Assembly (NCBI GenBank): GCA_000720375.1 | Contig: JOAA01000004.1 | Span: forward strand, 186,001 to 250,000 | Origin: Rhodococcus rhodnii | GTDB taxonomy: Bacteria > Actinomycetota > Actinomycetes > Mycobacteriales > Pseudonocardiaceae | Direction of reading: 5' to 3' | Length of the DNA stretch: 64,000 nt | In this document: positions 26,436 through 35,138 of the stretch, in pieces | Layout of the letters: every line of letters starts with the position of its first letter | Position numbering within the stretch: position 1 is the first letter of the stretch | Notes under the pieces: model-generated | What the model saw: the letters and a program-made list of their open reading frames with translations, nothing else | Database searches by the model: none | What the model was told of the DNA's origin: nothing | Made by a program: the position numbers and the translations under genes

Positions 26436-29400
26436 GTGAGATTCGGGGTGCTGGGGCCGCTGGCCGTGTGGACTGCCGACGGGCGCGAGGTGCGCGTGCC
26501 CGAGGCGAAGGTCCGCACGCTGCTGGCGGATCTGCTCGTCGGTGAAGGCCGGCCGATTCCGGCCGACCGGCTGGCCGACGACCTGTGGGGCGAGCGGCAA
26601 CCCGGAAATCCGGTCAACACGCTGCAGACCAAGGTCTCGCAGCTGCGCCGGGCGCTGGAGGACGCCGAGCCGGGTGGGCGGCTGCTGGTGTCCCATCGTT
26701 CGGGCAGCTACGTGATGCAGGTCGACCTGGATGTGACGCGGTTTCGTTCGCTGACCGCTCAGGCGCGAAGTGTCACGGACCCGCGGACTCGCGCTTCGCT
26801 GTTGTCCGACGCGCTGGCGTTGTGGCGGGGGCCTGCGCTGGCGGACTTCGCGGACGAGCCGTTCGCGGTGCCGGTGATCCAACGGCTGGATGAGGAACGT
26901 CTGGTCGCGTTCGAGGAGTGGGCTGAGGCGCGGCTGGAACTCGGTGAGCACGGGCCGTTGGCCGTCGAGCTCACGGAGTTGGTCGCAGCGCATCCATTAC
27001 GTGAGCGGTTACGTGCGCTCCAGCTCCGTGCGCTCTATCGCGCCGGACGCCAAACCGAAGCACTGGACAGCTACCGGCAGCTGGTTACCGTGCTGGACGA
27101 CGAGTTAGGGCTGACTCCCAGTCCGGCGCTGGTCGAACTGCACTCGCAGATCCTGCGTCAGGATCCCGCGCTGGGCAGTCCGTCGGTGCTGCGGACGAAC
27201 CTGCCCGAACCGCTGACCGAACTGGTCGGGCGGGACACCGCCGTGCAGTCGGTGCTGTCGCTGATCGGCGAGACCCGGCTGGTCACCCTGACCGGTCCCG
27301 GTGGCGTGGGCAAAACACGGCTGGCGCTGCAGACCGCCCGGCAGGTGCAGGAGGCCTGGCTGGTCGAGTTCGCCGGTCTTGAGCAGCACGGCACCCCGGA
27401 GACGTGCCCGCGTGATGACCTTGTCGCCGAGGTCACCGCGGCCGCGCTCGGGATCCGTGACGAACAGATCGCCGTACTGGACCAGTTGGCGGGATCCTTG
27501 TACACCAAGGAGATCCTGCTGGTGCTGGACAACTGCGAAGGCTTGGTCGAGTCGATCGCCAGACTCGCGACCACGCTGCTGCAAGCCGCGCCACGGCTGC
27601 GCATCCTGGCCACCAGCCAGGAACCGCTGGGCGTCGCCGGGGAGGTGGTGTGGAACGTCCCGCCGCTGGACGTGCCGAGCGCGGCCAGTGTCGAGGCTGA
27701 AGACGTGCGCGCGTTCAGTTCTGTGCAGTTGTTCGTCGCGCGTGCAGCGGCCGCCTCGCCCGGGTTCACGCTCGATGCGAGCAACGCGTCCGACATCGCC
27801 GCGATCTGCCGCCGACTCGACGGCATCCCGCTCGCGCTGGAGCTTGCCGCGACCCGAGTCCGCGCACTGAGCACAAGCGAGCTGCTCGCCCGCCTCGACG
27901 ACCGATTCCGGTTACTGGCAAGCGGAAACCGCAGCGGCCCACCCCGGCAGCGAACCCTGCGCGCGATGATCGACTGGAGCTGGCAGCTGCTGTCCACGGC
28001 AGAGCAGACCGTGCTGCGCCGCCTGGCCGTGCACGTGGAAGGTGCGAGCCTGGCCGCCGCAGAGGCGATCTGCGCCGGTGGCGACGTGGATCCCGCCGAC
28101 GTGATGACGCATGTCGCCGACCTGGTCGACCGCTCGCTGGTGGTCAGCGGCCCCGGGCCGCGCTACCGGCTGCTCGAATCCGTTGTGGCGTACAGCGTCG
28201 AACAACTCCAGGCCGCAGGCGAACTCGACGAGGTGCGGCTGCGGCACGCCGAGTACTACATCGCGCTGGCCGAAGAAGCCGATGCCAAACTACGCACCAG
28301 CGAACAACGCGAGTGGCTCGACCGTGTCGACATGGAGACAGCGAATCTCCGCCGCGCGTTGGAAACCGTGCTGCTGCAGGGAAACGCTGAACTCGCTTTG
28401 CGCCTCGTCAAGGCCATGACGTGGTACTGGTTCATCCGCGGCCGAATGAACGAGGCACGCAGGGCGATCAGGCAGGCGCTCGAGGTGCCCGGCGAAGTCC
28501 AGGACCTGCGATCGACCGTGCTGGCATGGGACGCCGGACTCGCCATCCTCGCGGGCGAAGTCGTCGACGACTTCGAGATGGCGTACGACATCAAGAACCC
28601 CACCGACCGCGCCATGGCCCTGTGGTTCCTGGGCTACGTCACCACAACGATGGGCGGCGTACCCACCAGTGAACTCCTGAGCACACAAGCACTGTCCGAG
28701 TTCGAAGCCCTGAACGACGACTGGGGCATCGCCGTGGCCCTGATCGACCGCGTGACGCACCACAAAGCCCGCGGCGATTTCGCCGAGGCCGAACGCGCCA
28801 CCGCCCGCAGCGCGAACCTGATGGACGCCCTCGGCGAACGCTGGGGCCAACTCCAGGTGAGCTTCACCGTCGGCACCCTGGCTGAAATCGCGGGCGACTA
28901 CGACCGCGCGGCGACGGTACACCGCGAAGGCCTGCGAATGGCCGAGGAACTCAACATCACACCCGAAGTGTCCTACCAACTGTCCTGGCTCGGCCGAATC
29001 GCCCTGATCCGCGGCAACTACGCGGAAGCATGGGACCTCCACTCCCGCGCATATCGGATAGGACAGGAAAACGGCTTCAAACCCGCGGAGATGTACGCCG
29101 AAACCGGCCTAGCCCTAGGCGCCCGCCGAGCAGGAGACCTGGACCTGGCGGAGAAACACCTGCTCAACGTCCTGGCATGGCACCGCGACCAACGCTACGA
29201 AGCAGGAAGCTCACTGATCCTGGCCGAACTCGGCTTCATCGCAGAACTCCGCGGCGACAAAAAGACGGCCCTCAGCCTCCACCTGGAGGGCTACGCCATA
29301 GCCCAAGAGGTCAACGACCCCCGCGCGATAGCCCTAGCCCTCGAAGGCCTAGCCGGAGCAGAAGCCCTGGCAGGCAACCACACATCGGCAGCCCGCCTCC

Positions 29401-29573
29401 TCGGCGCAGCGATGCACGCCCGCGAATCCGTCGGCCACCCCCTCCCACCCGGCCAACGCGACGACATCGACCGCATAACCGCCACCATCCACACAACCCT
29501 GCCGCCAGCCACCTTCGCCACGGAATTCCAACGCGGCAAAGAAACCCCAGCCACCGAACTCATCCCGCACTGA
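26436..29573 (+). CDS. AfsR-type regulator (wHTH-BTAD-NB-ARC-TPR), IRED-operon-linked
   Basis: 1045 aa from the GTG at 26436 (MRFGVLGPLAVW), the conserved family start. Winged helix about 1-90, BTAD about 95-245, P-loop GPGGVGKTR near 288, Walker B ILLVLDNCEGL near 363, and IPLALELAATRVRALS. TPR-like repeats continue to about 1010 (TSEQREWLDRVDMETANLRRA, AELGFIAELRGDKKTALSLH). Base use changes toward the 3' end: the last ~500 bp are markedly C-rich and G-poor on this strand, a trend that runs on into the non-coding region behind it. Controls the divergent four-IRED operon by inference. Confidence 0.88.
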   Translation: MRFGVLGPLAVWTADGREVRVPEAKVRTLLADLLVGEGRPIPADRLADDLWGERQPGNPVNTLQTKVSQLRRALEDAEPGGRLLVSHRSGSYVMQVDLDVTRFRSLTAQARSVTDPRTRASLLSDALALWRGPALADFADEPFAVPVIQRLDEERLVAFEEWAEARLELGEHGPLAVELTELVAAHPLRERLRALQLRALYRAGRQTEALDSYRQLVTVLDDELGLTPSPALVELHSQILRQDPALGSPSVLRTNLPEPLTELVGRDTAVQSVLSLIGETRLVTLTGPGGVGKTRLALQTARQVQEAWLVEFAGLEQHGTPETCPRDDLVAEVTAAALGIRDEQIAVLDQLAGSLYTKEILLVLDNCEGLVESIARLATTLLQAAPRLRILATSQEPLGVAGEVVWNVPPLDVPSAASVEAEDVRAFSSVQLFVARAAAASPGFTLDASNASDIAAICRRLDGIPLALELAATRVRALSTSELLARLDDRFRLLASGNRSGPPRQRTLRAMIDWSWQLLSTAEQTVLRRLAVHVEGASLAAAEAICAGGDVDPADVMTHVADLVDRSLVVSGPGPRYRLLESVVAYSVEQLQAAGELDEVRLRHAEYYIALAEEADAKLRTSEQREWLDRVDMETANLRRALETVLLQGNAELALRLVKAMTWYWFIRGRMNEARRAIRQALEVPGEVQDLRSTVLAWDAGLAILAGEVVDDFEMAYDIKNPTDRAMALWFLGYVTTTMGGVPTSELLSTQALSEFEALNDDWGIAVALIDRVTHHKARGDFAEAERATARSANLMDALGERWGQLQVSFTVGTLAEIAGDYDRAATVHREGLRMAEELNITPEVSYQLSWLGRIALIRGNYAEAWDLHSRAYRIGQENGFKPAEMYAETGLALGARRAGDLDLAEKHLLNVLAWHRDQRYEAGSSLILAELGFIAELRGDKKTALSLHLEGYAIAQEVNDPRAIALALEGLAGAEALAGNHTSAARLLGAAMHARESVGHPLPPGQRDDIDRITATIHTTLPPATFATEFQRGKETPATELIPH

Positions 29574-29830
29574 CAACCCCAGAGCACCAACCCCACACCG
29601 TCACGAAGCCCAGCGCGACAAGAACCCAGCAATACATCCGCCACCAACAACGCCAAGGCACATCCAACTCGCCCGCAACCCTAGGCCGACACCCCGCCGC
29701 GGAGTCCTAGCGCGACAAGAGAACCCCAGTCACCGAACATCGCCAGAGCATTCACCCCGCCCACAACACAAACCCGCACCATCGTCACCGAACCCCAACG
29801 CGACAAAGAAATCCAGCAGCCGAAACCCAT
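29531..29830 (+). repeat. degenerate tandem repeats, ~80-97 bp period, and C-rich gene-free tract
   Basis: A motif of the form ACGCGACAAAGAAACCCCAG followed by a CCACCGAAC-like block occurs four times, starting near 29531, 29612, 29709 and 29798. The first copy lies inside the 3' end of the AfsR-type gene. Two copies are also preceded by a CGTCACCGAACCCCA-like block. The strand is C- and A-rich and G-poor. I see no supported gene between 29574 and 30167; the few ORFs there lack starts with ribosome sites and family motifs. Confidence 0.5.
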
Positions 29831-30004
29831 CCCCACCAGCACAACCTCAGCCCAACCACCGGATCGACAGAGCCAAACGCCAGTCGCCCCAACATCCCAC
29901 CGCCAAACAGCCCCCACCACTCCCGGGGGGCGACCCCGAGCCCAGTCTATCGATGGGGTGTGATCAACAGAGGGTTTCCGGGCGGTTGTGGACAACTAGA
30001 TTTG

Positions 30005-30019
30005 CGAACGGACCGTTCG
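30005..30019. promoter_or_regulatory. 15-bp perfect palindrome, orphan TetR-type operator candidate
   Basis: CGAACGG and CCGTTCG flank a single central base. Length and symmetry match many TetR-family operators. It lies in the gene-free tract behind the peroxiredoxin gene, with no regulator and no clear target nearby, so it may be a leftover promoter of a lost gene. Confidence 0.35.
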
Positions 30020-30167
30020 TTCGGCTTTTGCCAGGCCAGAGCCGCGATCCGCGGATTGGCGAAGAGCAGCGGCCCCGCGCCACCGGGCGGATCGGCAAGC
30101 GTCGATACCGGGCCACAAAGCGATCCGCTGAAGGAGGCGCGCCGAGTACACCGGCGTAGCCACGGCG

Positions 30168-30635
30168 CTACTTCTGGGCAGTGGCAAGGGTTTCCAGTGC
30201 GCGGTCGGCGTGGCCGTTCATGTCCAGTTCGGTGTGGATGACCGCGAGGACCTTGCGGTCCGTGCCGATCACGAACGTCATCCGGCGGGTTTTCATCGCG
30301 CCGAAGCCGATCTTGCGGCGGACGCCCAGCTGGGCGGCGACCGCACCGTCCGAATCGGACAGAAGGGGGTAGTCGAAGCCGTGCTTGTCGGAGAACTCGC
30401 GCTGCTTCTCCACCGAGTCACCGCTGATGCCGACGCGCTGCGCGTTGTGCTGCGCGAATTCCGCGGCCAGGTCGCGGAAGTGGCATGACTCCATCGTGCA
30501 GCCGCGGGTCATCGCTGCCGGGTAGAAGAACAGCACCACCGGGCCTTTTTCGAGGAACTCGGTCAGCCGCCGTGGCGTTCCCGTCGAGTCCAGCAGTTCG
30601 AAGTCGTCCACCAGGTCACCGACGGCCACACCCAT
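30168..30635 (-). CDS. bcp: Bcp-type thioredoxin-dependent peroxiredoxin
   Basis: 155 aa from the ATG at 30635, preceded by AAGGAGA; six upstream codons of the open frame are excluded. Peroxidatic Cys in FYPAAMTRGCTMESCHFRD, with a second Cys five residues later as in Bcp/PrxQ proteins that form an intramolecular disulphide. ISGDSVEKQREFSDKHGFDYPLLSD is the typical following block. It reduces hydrogen peroxide and organic peroxides with thioredoxin in the cytoplasm. Monocistronic. Confidence 0.9.
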   Translation of the reverse strand: MGVAVGDLVDDFELLDSTGTPRRLTEFLEKGPVVLFFYPAAMTRGCTMESCHFRDLAAEFAQHNAQRVGISGDSVEKQREFSDKHGFDYPLLSDSDGAVAAQLGVRRKIGFGAMKTRRMTFVIGTDRKVLAVIHTELDMNGHADRALETLATAQK

Positions 30636-30790
30636 GAGATCTCCTTCGTCCACGACTCCAGGCGGACAAGCCTATCGCTCACACACGATCGGGTAGTTCT
30701 CGCTACCAGGGTCTTTCGTCCCACGGCATCAAGAGGACATAAAGGAACGCACCGAAGGCGTCAAAACCTCGCCAGCGCGAGGCGCTACCA

Positions 30791-30814
30791 GTCGATTACT
30801 GTGAGTGAATCGAC
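30791..30814. promoter_or_regulatory. inverted repeat upstream of the small membrane protein
   Basis: GTCGATT and AATCGAC are perfect arms separated by 10 bp, ending 20 nt before the ATG at 30835. The spacing fits a regulator site or an mRNA hairpin near the ribosome-binding region. Nothing else is recognisable in the 199-bp gap between bcp and this gene. Confidence 0.4.
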
Positions 30815-30834
30815 GAGTGAGAGGTGCCAAGGAC

Positions 30835-31188
30835 ATGAACAGATGGCCGAGGATCTCCGGCGCTCTGGGATCCGCGGCGGGCTTCGCGGCAGGCATCATC
30901 GCGACCCTGGTCGCATCGCTGGCCGGCGCCAACACCCACCACCAGATCGGCATGTTCGCCCTCGCCTTGGCCATCGCCGGAGTCTCAGCGATCACCACCG
31001 TCGTCGGCGCGCTCGCCACCTGCGTGCAGTGCTGGCTGTTGTACGCGGGCTTCATCGTCGGCCGGTCGGGCACACTGGTGCTCGACGAGGCATCCGTCGA
31101 AACCGCCGGCCTGTTCACCATCGTCGCCTTAGCCGCGACCGGCATCGCAGGCGGCGGCACCACCGTGCGAGCACGGTTGAGCCGCTGA
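30835..31188 (+). CDS. small integral membrane protein
   Basis: 117 aa from the ATG at 30835; an earlier in-frame GTG is less likely because the hydrophobic N-terminus begins at MNRWPRISGALGS. Three hydrophobic segments (about 10-32, 38-68 and 85-108) with short loops. No family recognised. A CCCC-CGGA-GGGG mini-hairpin follows the stop (31201-31212). Role unknown. Confidence 0.55.
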   Translation: MNRWPRISGALGSAAGFAAGIIATLVASLAGANTHHQIGMFALALAIAGVSAITTVVGALATCVQCWLLYAGFIVGRSGTLVLDEASVETAGLFTIVALAATGIAGGGTTVRARLSR

Positions 31189-31247
31189 GCAGCCACTTCT
31201 CCCCCGGAGGGGTTAAGGCGATTTGCCGACGCCCCCAGTGACCACCA

Positions 31248-31604
31248 ATGATCGAACACGTGTTCGAGCGTGAGAGTCGGCTGGCGGCCGAGGAGATCCG
31301 GACGGCATCCGATCGATTACGGGAGCTGGGCCGCCGGGCCGCTCCTGGGGTGTGGCGTGTGGTCGACGAAGGCGCGTTGATCCGCGTACTCGGACGCGAG
31401 GACCATGAAGTCGCTGTGCTCACAGGGTTGTGGGCGCCGAGCACAGCCGAATATCTGACAGCAGTGGCCCCCGCTACCGCGTACAACATCGCCGAGCTGA
31501 TGTGGCTGAGCGAAAGCGTTGTACGCCAAGGGGAAATGCCCACTCGCCTGAAAGACGCATTGCTGCGGATCGCCAGAGGTCTAGAGTCGGACACATCGAC
31601 GTAG
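31248..31604 (+). CDS. unknown small soluble protein
   Basis: 118 aa, ATG start. Mostly helical in appearance: an N-terminal charged helix (ERESRLAAEEIRTASDRLRELGRRA), a short strand pair (VWRVVDEGALIRVLG) and C-terminal helices (AYNIAELMWLSESVVRQ). No signal peptide. It ends 15 bp before the Tat-exported amidohydrolase, possibly in one transcript. No family recognised. Confidence 0.5.
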   Translation: MIEHVFERESRLAAEEIRTASDRLRELGRRAAPGVWRVVDEGALIRVLGREDHEVAVLTGLWAPSTAEYLTAVAPATAYNIAELMWLSESVVRQGEMPTRLKDALLRIARGLESDTST

Positions 31605-31619
31605 ACATCAGGGGGATGC

Positions 31620-33112
31620 ATGGATCGTCGCACTTTTCTTCGATGGCTTGGCATCAACGGCGTTGGCCTGGCGGCATTGCCTGCCGTGGCCAGCGCCGCC
31701 ACAGCGTCAACCCACATCATCGTGCTCACAAACGCGACTCTGATCGACGGAACAGGCGCGCCTGCCAGCAAAGACACCACCATCGTTCTGGTCGGCGATC
31801 GCATTGTGTGGACCGGTCCACATGGCCGGTTGCCGCAAGCGCAGGGTGCTCGCGTCATCGATCTGCGTGGCAAGTACGTCATTCCCGGCCTCTGGGACAT
31901 GCACACGCACTGGGGCCTCGACGTGAACTCGACTGTTCCACTGCACATCGTCAACGGTGTGACCAGTGTCCGGGAGATGTGGGGTTCCCCGGAGCAGCAC
32001 CAGGTGCGGGACCGGATCAACCGTGGGGAATTCTCGGGCCGCGCTTCACCATCGCCAGCGCGCTCATCGACGGGCAGTACTCGCTCTGGCCGACGGCGAC
32101 CAAGGTCGTCACGGCAGAGGAAGCCCGTGCGGCAGTACGCACTGCGAAAGCGGAGAACGCCGACTTCATCAAGATCTACTCTTTCCTGCTGCCTGAGGCG
32201 TTCCACGCGCTGAACGACGAAGCGCGCAAGGTCGGTCTGCGGATCGCCGGGCACCAACCGGTACGGATTCCGGTCCGGGAAGTCATCGCCGCGGGCATGC
32301 GAAGCTACGAGCACATGTACCAGATGCCGCTGGCAACATCCCGTGACGAGGACGCACTCCTGCGGAGGATCGTCAACACGCCGATCGACCCGGCCAATCC
32401 ATTCGCCTTCTGGGCAGTCGTCGCCGAAGCCGAAATGCAGGCTTCCTTGTCCCACAGTCGATCCAAGGCCGCGGATCTGTACGACCGGATGGCGCGTGGC
32501 GGCACGTGGCAGTCGCCGACGCTGTCCGTGCTGCGAGTGCACTCGTCACCACCGGACACGTTCGTCAATGATCCACGCCTGATCTACATGTACAAGGAAG
32601 TCAGGAAGTACTGGGCAGACAGCATCCGCCTGATAGCTCCGACGACACCGGAAGCGATTGCCGCGCACCGCAAATACCTGCGATTCCGGTACGACATGCT
32701 CAACGCGATGGACCAGGCAGGAGTCGGCATCATCGGCGGTACGGATGCCGGGAACCCGTTCGTGATCCCAGGTTTCGCCGCGCACGACGAATTGGGCCTG
32801 TTGGTCGAGGCAGGTCTGTCACCGATGCGAGCGCTGCAGACGATGACCAGGGATGCCGCGCGGTTCCTCAAGCTGGACAAGACCATGGGTACGGCCACAC
32901 CGGGCAAGGTCGCGGATCTGGTTGTCCTCGACGCGAACCCGCTGACCAACATCGCCAACACCCAGAAGATTCACGCGGTCATCACCCGCGGCAAGGTGAT
33001 CACCGCCGAGCAGCGCGCCAAGATCCTGGCCGACGTGGCAGCCAACGCCGAGAAACCGCAATCACAAGGCGCTGTCCGACCGGCGTGCTGCCACGTCGGC
33101 AACCAGATCTAG
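31620..33112 (+). pseudogene. Tat-exported amidohydrolase, split by a one-base frameshift
   Basis: The N-terminal part starts MDRRTFLRWLG (twin-Arg signal) and carries the amidohydrolase hallmarks IDGTGAPA, VIPGLWDMHTHWG (metal-binding HxH). The second part, in another frame, has the rest of an imidazolonepropionase-like domain: GHQPVRIPVREVIAAG, IIGGTDAGNPF (metal Asp) and GKVADLVVLDANPLTNI. The frame changes at about 32028-32032: inserting one A into GGGGAATTCTC restores INRGEILGPRFTIAS. Total length 1493 bp is one short of a multiple of three. This is either a recent pseudogene or a sequencing error. All catalytic parts seem otherwise intact (~497 aa). Confidence 0.78.
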
Positions 33113-34239
33113 GTCGAACACGTACCCAGGTTCTCCCACTGCGCGGTCACACCTGGCTCGGAGCCCTGAGTCCACCAGCGGGCACGCCACAGTTTTCCGT
33201 TGTGCTTGACCCGCTGGTTCTCCAGGTACACCGTGGCCCATTGCCAGGCCGGGGCGTTGGTGCAGTCAGGCGGGTTGGTGGGCGGCGGCGGGTCGGTCGG
33301 CGGCGGCGTACCGCAGTTGCCGACCAGGTCGTCCTTGAACCGCACGCCGGATCCGCGGAACGCCCCGGCCTGGGTGACGGCCTCCGCTGGCGTGAGGACG
33401 CGGTTCTTGGCGTAGTACACCCAGTCGATCTGCTCGTGATACGTGCTCAGCCCGCCGCTGTGCTGGGTGAGGTCGATGAACCAGTGGTTGAAGTTCAGCG
33501 ACATCATCTGCCGTGGGTAGACGCTGAGTTCCTGGCCGTCGACGAAGATCGTGCTGTGGTCGCCGTTCAGCTGACCGTCCACATAGTACTTCACATGCCC
33601 GCCGGACACCGTGGCCACCACGGTGTGCCACCCCACCATGCTCCTGACCTGCTTGTCGTACTTGTTCTTGGACACCCACGGTTCAAGCTGGTAGGTGTGC
33701 CACGAAGTGTGGAAGTTGACCGGCCAGGTCGGTTCGCCCCAGCCGCCGTTCGGCAGATACTCGGCGAAGTCCAGTTCGCTGTACAGCGGGTCGTTGTCGT
33801 ACCGCAGCGGGCTGATGGTGAAGAACGTCTGGTTGACGCGGTCACCGTCGGCACCACTCACCGGCGCGTCGGCGAACTTGATCCGAGCGGCGTACGTGCC
33901 TTCGAAGAACCGCATTTGGTTCTGCAGTAACTCCGTATGTTTCGTCCCGCTTGCCGTGCCGTCGGTCGACGACGCCAGTTGCGCGGCCTTGTCGCCGTCG
34001 ACGGTCGGGAACGTGATGTTCTCCGGCGCCCACCTTGCTCCGGGCACACCCGGACCACCGGCGTTGGAGCGTGCGGACCAGCCGTGTGCGGCCAAAGTCG
34101 GGTCGGTATGGGACGCGTAGTGGAAGTCGTCAAAGAGCTCACCGCAAGCGGCGTTCACCTCGGGCGACGCCATCGCGGTCGCGGGGACGAACGTGGCGAG
34201 AAGAGCCACGACCACCGCGGTGATTCTTGATCCGGACAT
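33109..34239 (-). CDS. secreted GH16-type glycoside hydrolase with C-terminal CBM5/12
   Basis: 376 aa from the ATG at 34239. Sec signal peptide (MSGSRITAVVVALLATFVPATAMA). The GH16 jelly-roll domain has the catalytic ExDxxE in YSELDFAEYLP (near 155) and WHTVVATVSGGHVKYYVDG. A Pro-rich linker (TPPPTDPPPPTNPP) leads to a CBM5/12 (last ~48 residues: APAWQWATVYLENQRVKHNG, LWRARWWTQG). Substrate could be beta-1,3-glucan or a related polymer; the CBM suggests chitin-containing fungal walls. It shares CTAG stops with the amidohydrolase. TGGTAAAC-like half-sites upstream match those in the das-like promoter. Confidence 0.82.
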   Translation of the reverse strand: MSGSRITAVVVALLATFVPATAMASPEVNAACGELFDDFHYASHTDPTLAAHGWSARSNAGGPGVPGARWAPENITFPTVDGDKAAQLASSTDGTASGTKHTELLQNQMRFFEGTYAARIKFADAPVSGADGDRVNQTFFTISPLRYDNDPLYSELDFAEYLPNGGWGEPTWPVNFHTSWHTYQLEPWVSKNKYDKQVRSMVGWHTVVATVSGGHVKYYVDGQLNGDHSTIFVDGQELSVYPRQMMSLNFNHWFIDLTQHSGGLSTYHEQIDWVYYAKNRVLTPAEAVTQAGAFRGSGVRFKDDLVGNCGTPPPTDPPPPTNPPDCTNAPAWQWATVYLENQRVKHNGKLWRARWWTQGSEPGVTAQWENLGTCST

Positions 34240-34290
34240 GGGTTCTTCCTCGAGTCGCAGGGAGCCTCGTAAGAGAGCCGGCCGGCCGTA

Positions 34291-34389
34291 ACTGGTAAAC
34301 TCCCCCTGTTGACCAGAGTTGTCAAGAGGTAAACACAATCTGCCTCTTCGCAGCTCGCAGGTCAGTTGCCTGGTCAGTTATTGGTACAG
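34291..34389. promoter_or_regulatory. TGGT half-site array between the GH16 and GntR genes
   Basis: ACTGGTAAAC (34291-34300), GTTGACCAGA (34308-34317) and AGAGGTAAAC (34325-34334) precede the GH16 gene. CAGGTCAGTT (34358), CTGGTCAGTT (34370) and TTGGTACAGG (34381) precede the GntR gene. They resemble the halves of the palindrome at 39567-39584, so one GntR regulator may bind all three promoters. Confidence 0.4.
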
Positions 34390-34427
34390 GTTGATACCCT
34401 TCGAATGGGCGATCGAAGGGAGTGCCG

Positions 34428-35138
34428 GTGAAGCGGGCAGAGGTGCGCGAACGGCTGCGGCAGCTGATCAACTCGCGGCAGCCGGGCGAGGTGCTGCCGT
34501 CCGAGCGAAACCTCAGCGAGGAGCTGGGCGTGTCCCGGCCGACATTGCGTGCCGCGATGAGCGACCTGGCCAAGGACGGCCTGCTCGTCCGCGAGCACGG
34601 CCGCGGCACGTTCACCGGTGCGCGCAAGATCTCCCAGGAGCTGTCGCCGATGCCGACCGGCGATTTCAACGCACCACCCGCGGACGGCACGTGGTTCAGT
34701 CGCGTCGTCGAGTTCACCACGCAGGTCGCGGGCGCCCGGCTCGGCCAGCGCCTCCAGGTGTCGCCGAACACAGAACTGTTGTACGTCAGCAGAATCCGGA
34801 TCGTCGACGACAGCCCGATGGCGATCGAGCGGATCCTGCTACCGGCCGAACTTGTGCCGGAAATCGCCCCCGCCGACTTCGAGTCCGGCTCGCTGTACGA
34901 GCTTCTGCGCATCCGGTATGAAGTTGTGGCAAGCACAGCCGTGCAAACGACCGAACCCACCGTCACCGATCCGGCGGAGTCGGACCTGCTCGGTGTGCCG
35001 CTGCACGCGCCGGCCTTGCTCTTCGAACGCACCACAAGGGACACAACCGATCGCGTGATCGAGTACACCCGGTCGATCTATCGCGGGGACCGGTACCGCA
35101 TCACCACCCACCTCACGTTCGATCATACCTCAGGCTAG
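34428..35138 (+). CDS. GntR-family regulator with UTRA domain (DasR/NagR-like)
   Basis: 236 aa. GTG 34428 is preferred over the GTG at 34422 because AAGGGAG ends right before it with a normal spacing. N-terminal GntR wHTH (about 1-70: PSERNLSEELGVSRPTLRAAM). The UTRA ligand domain (about 85-230) has LYVSRIRIVDDSPMAIERILLPAELVP and RTTRDTTDRVIEYTRSIYRGDRY, typical of HutC/DasR-type sensors of sugar phosphates. It likely represses the das-like operon and the GH16 gene. The gene ends inside the convergent GH20 gene (26-bp overlap). Confidence 0.85.
   Translation: MKRAEVRERLRQLINSRQPGEVLPSERNLSEELGVSRPTLRAAMSDLAKDGLLVREHGRGTFTGARKISQELSPMPTGDFNAPPADGTWFSRVVEFTTQVAGARLGQRLQVSPNTELLYVSRIRIVDDSPMAIERILLPAELVPEIAPADFESGSLYELLRIRYEVVASTAVQTTEPTVTDPAESDLLGVPLHAPALLFERTTRDTTDRVIEYTRSIYRGDRYRITTHLTFDHTSG

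Noticed and set aside
8361..29573. Complete natural-product gene cluster around the AfsR-type genes
   Set aside because: No PKS, NRPS, terpene synthase, RiPP precursor or tailoring set is visible; regulators pair only with IRED, SDR and exporter genes.
29987..29995. Perfect TTGTCCACA-type DnaA box (reverse strand)
   Set aside because: Single copy with no array, no dnaA/dnaN and no AT-rich stretch; a 9-mer of this kind is expected about once per window by chance.
29681..29995. 104-aa reverse-strand ORF behind the third AfsR-type gene
   Set aside because: Low-complexity Gly/Trp/Val composition from the C-rich tract, no ribosome site, no family motif; open frame is a base-composition artefact.
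30020..30167. Possible tRNA or small RNA in the GC-rich tract before bcp
   Set aside because: No cloverleaf arms or T-loop motif could be found by eye; hairpins there are what GC-rich sequence gives.
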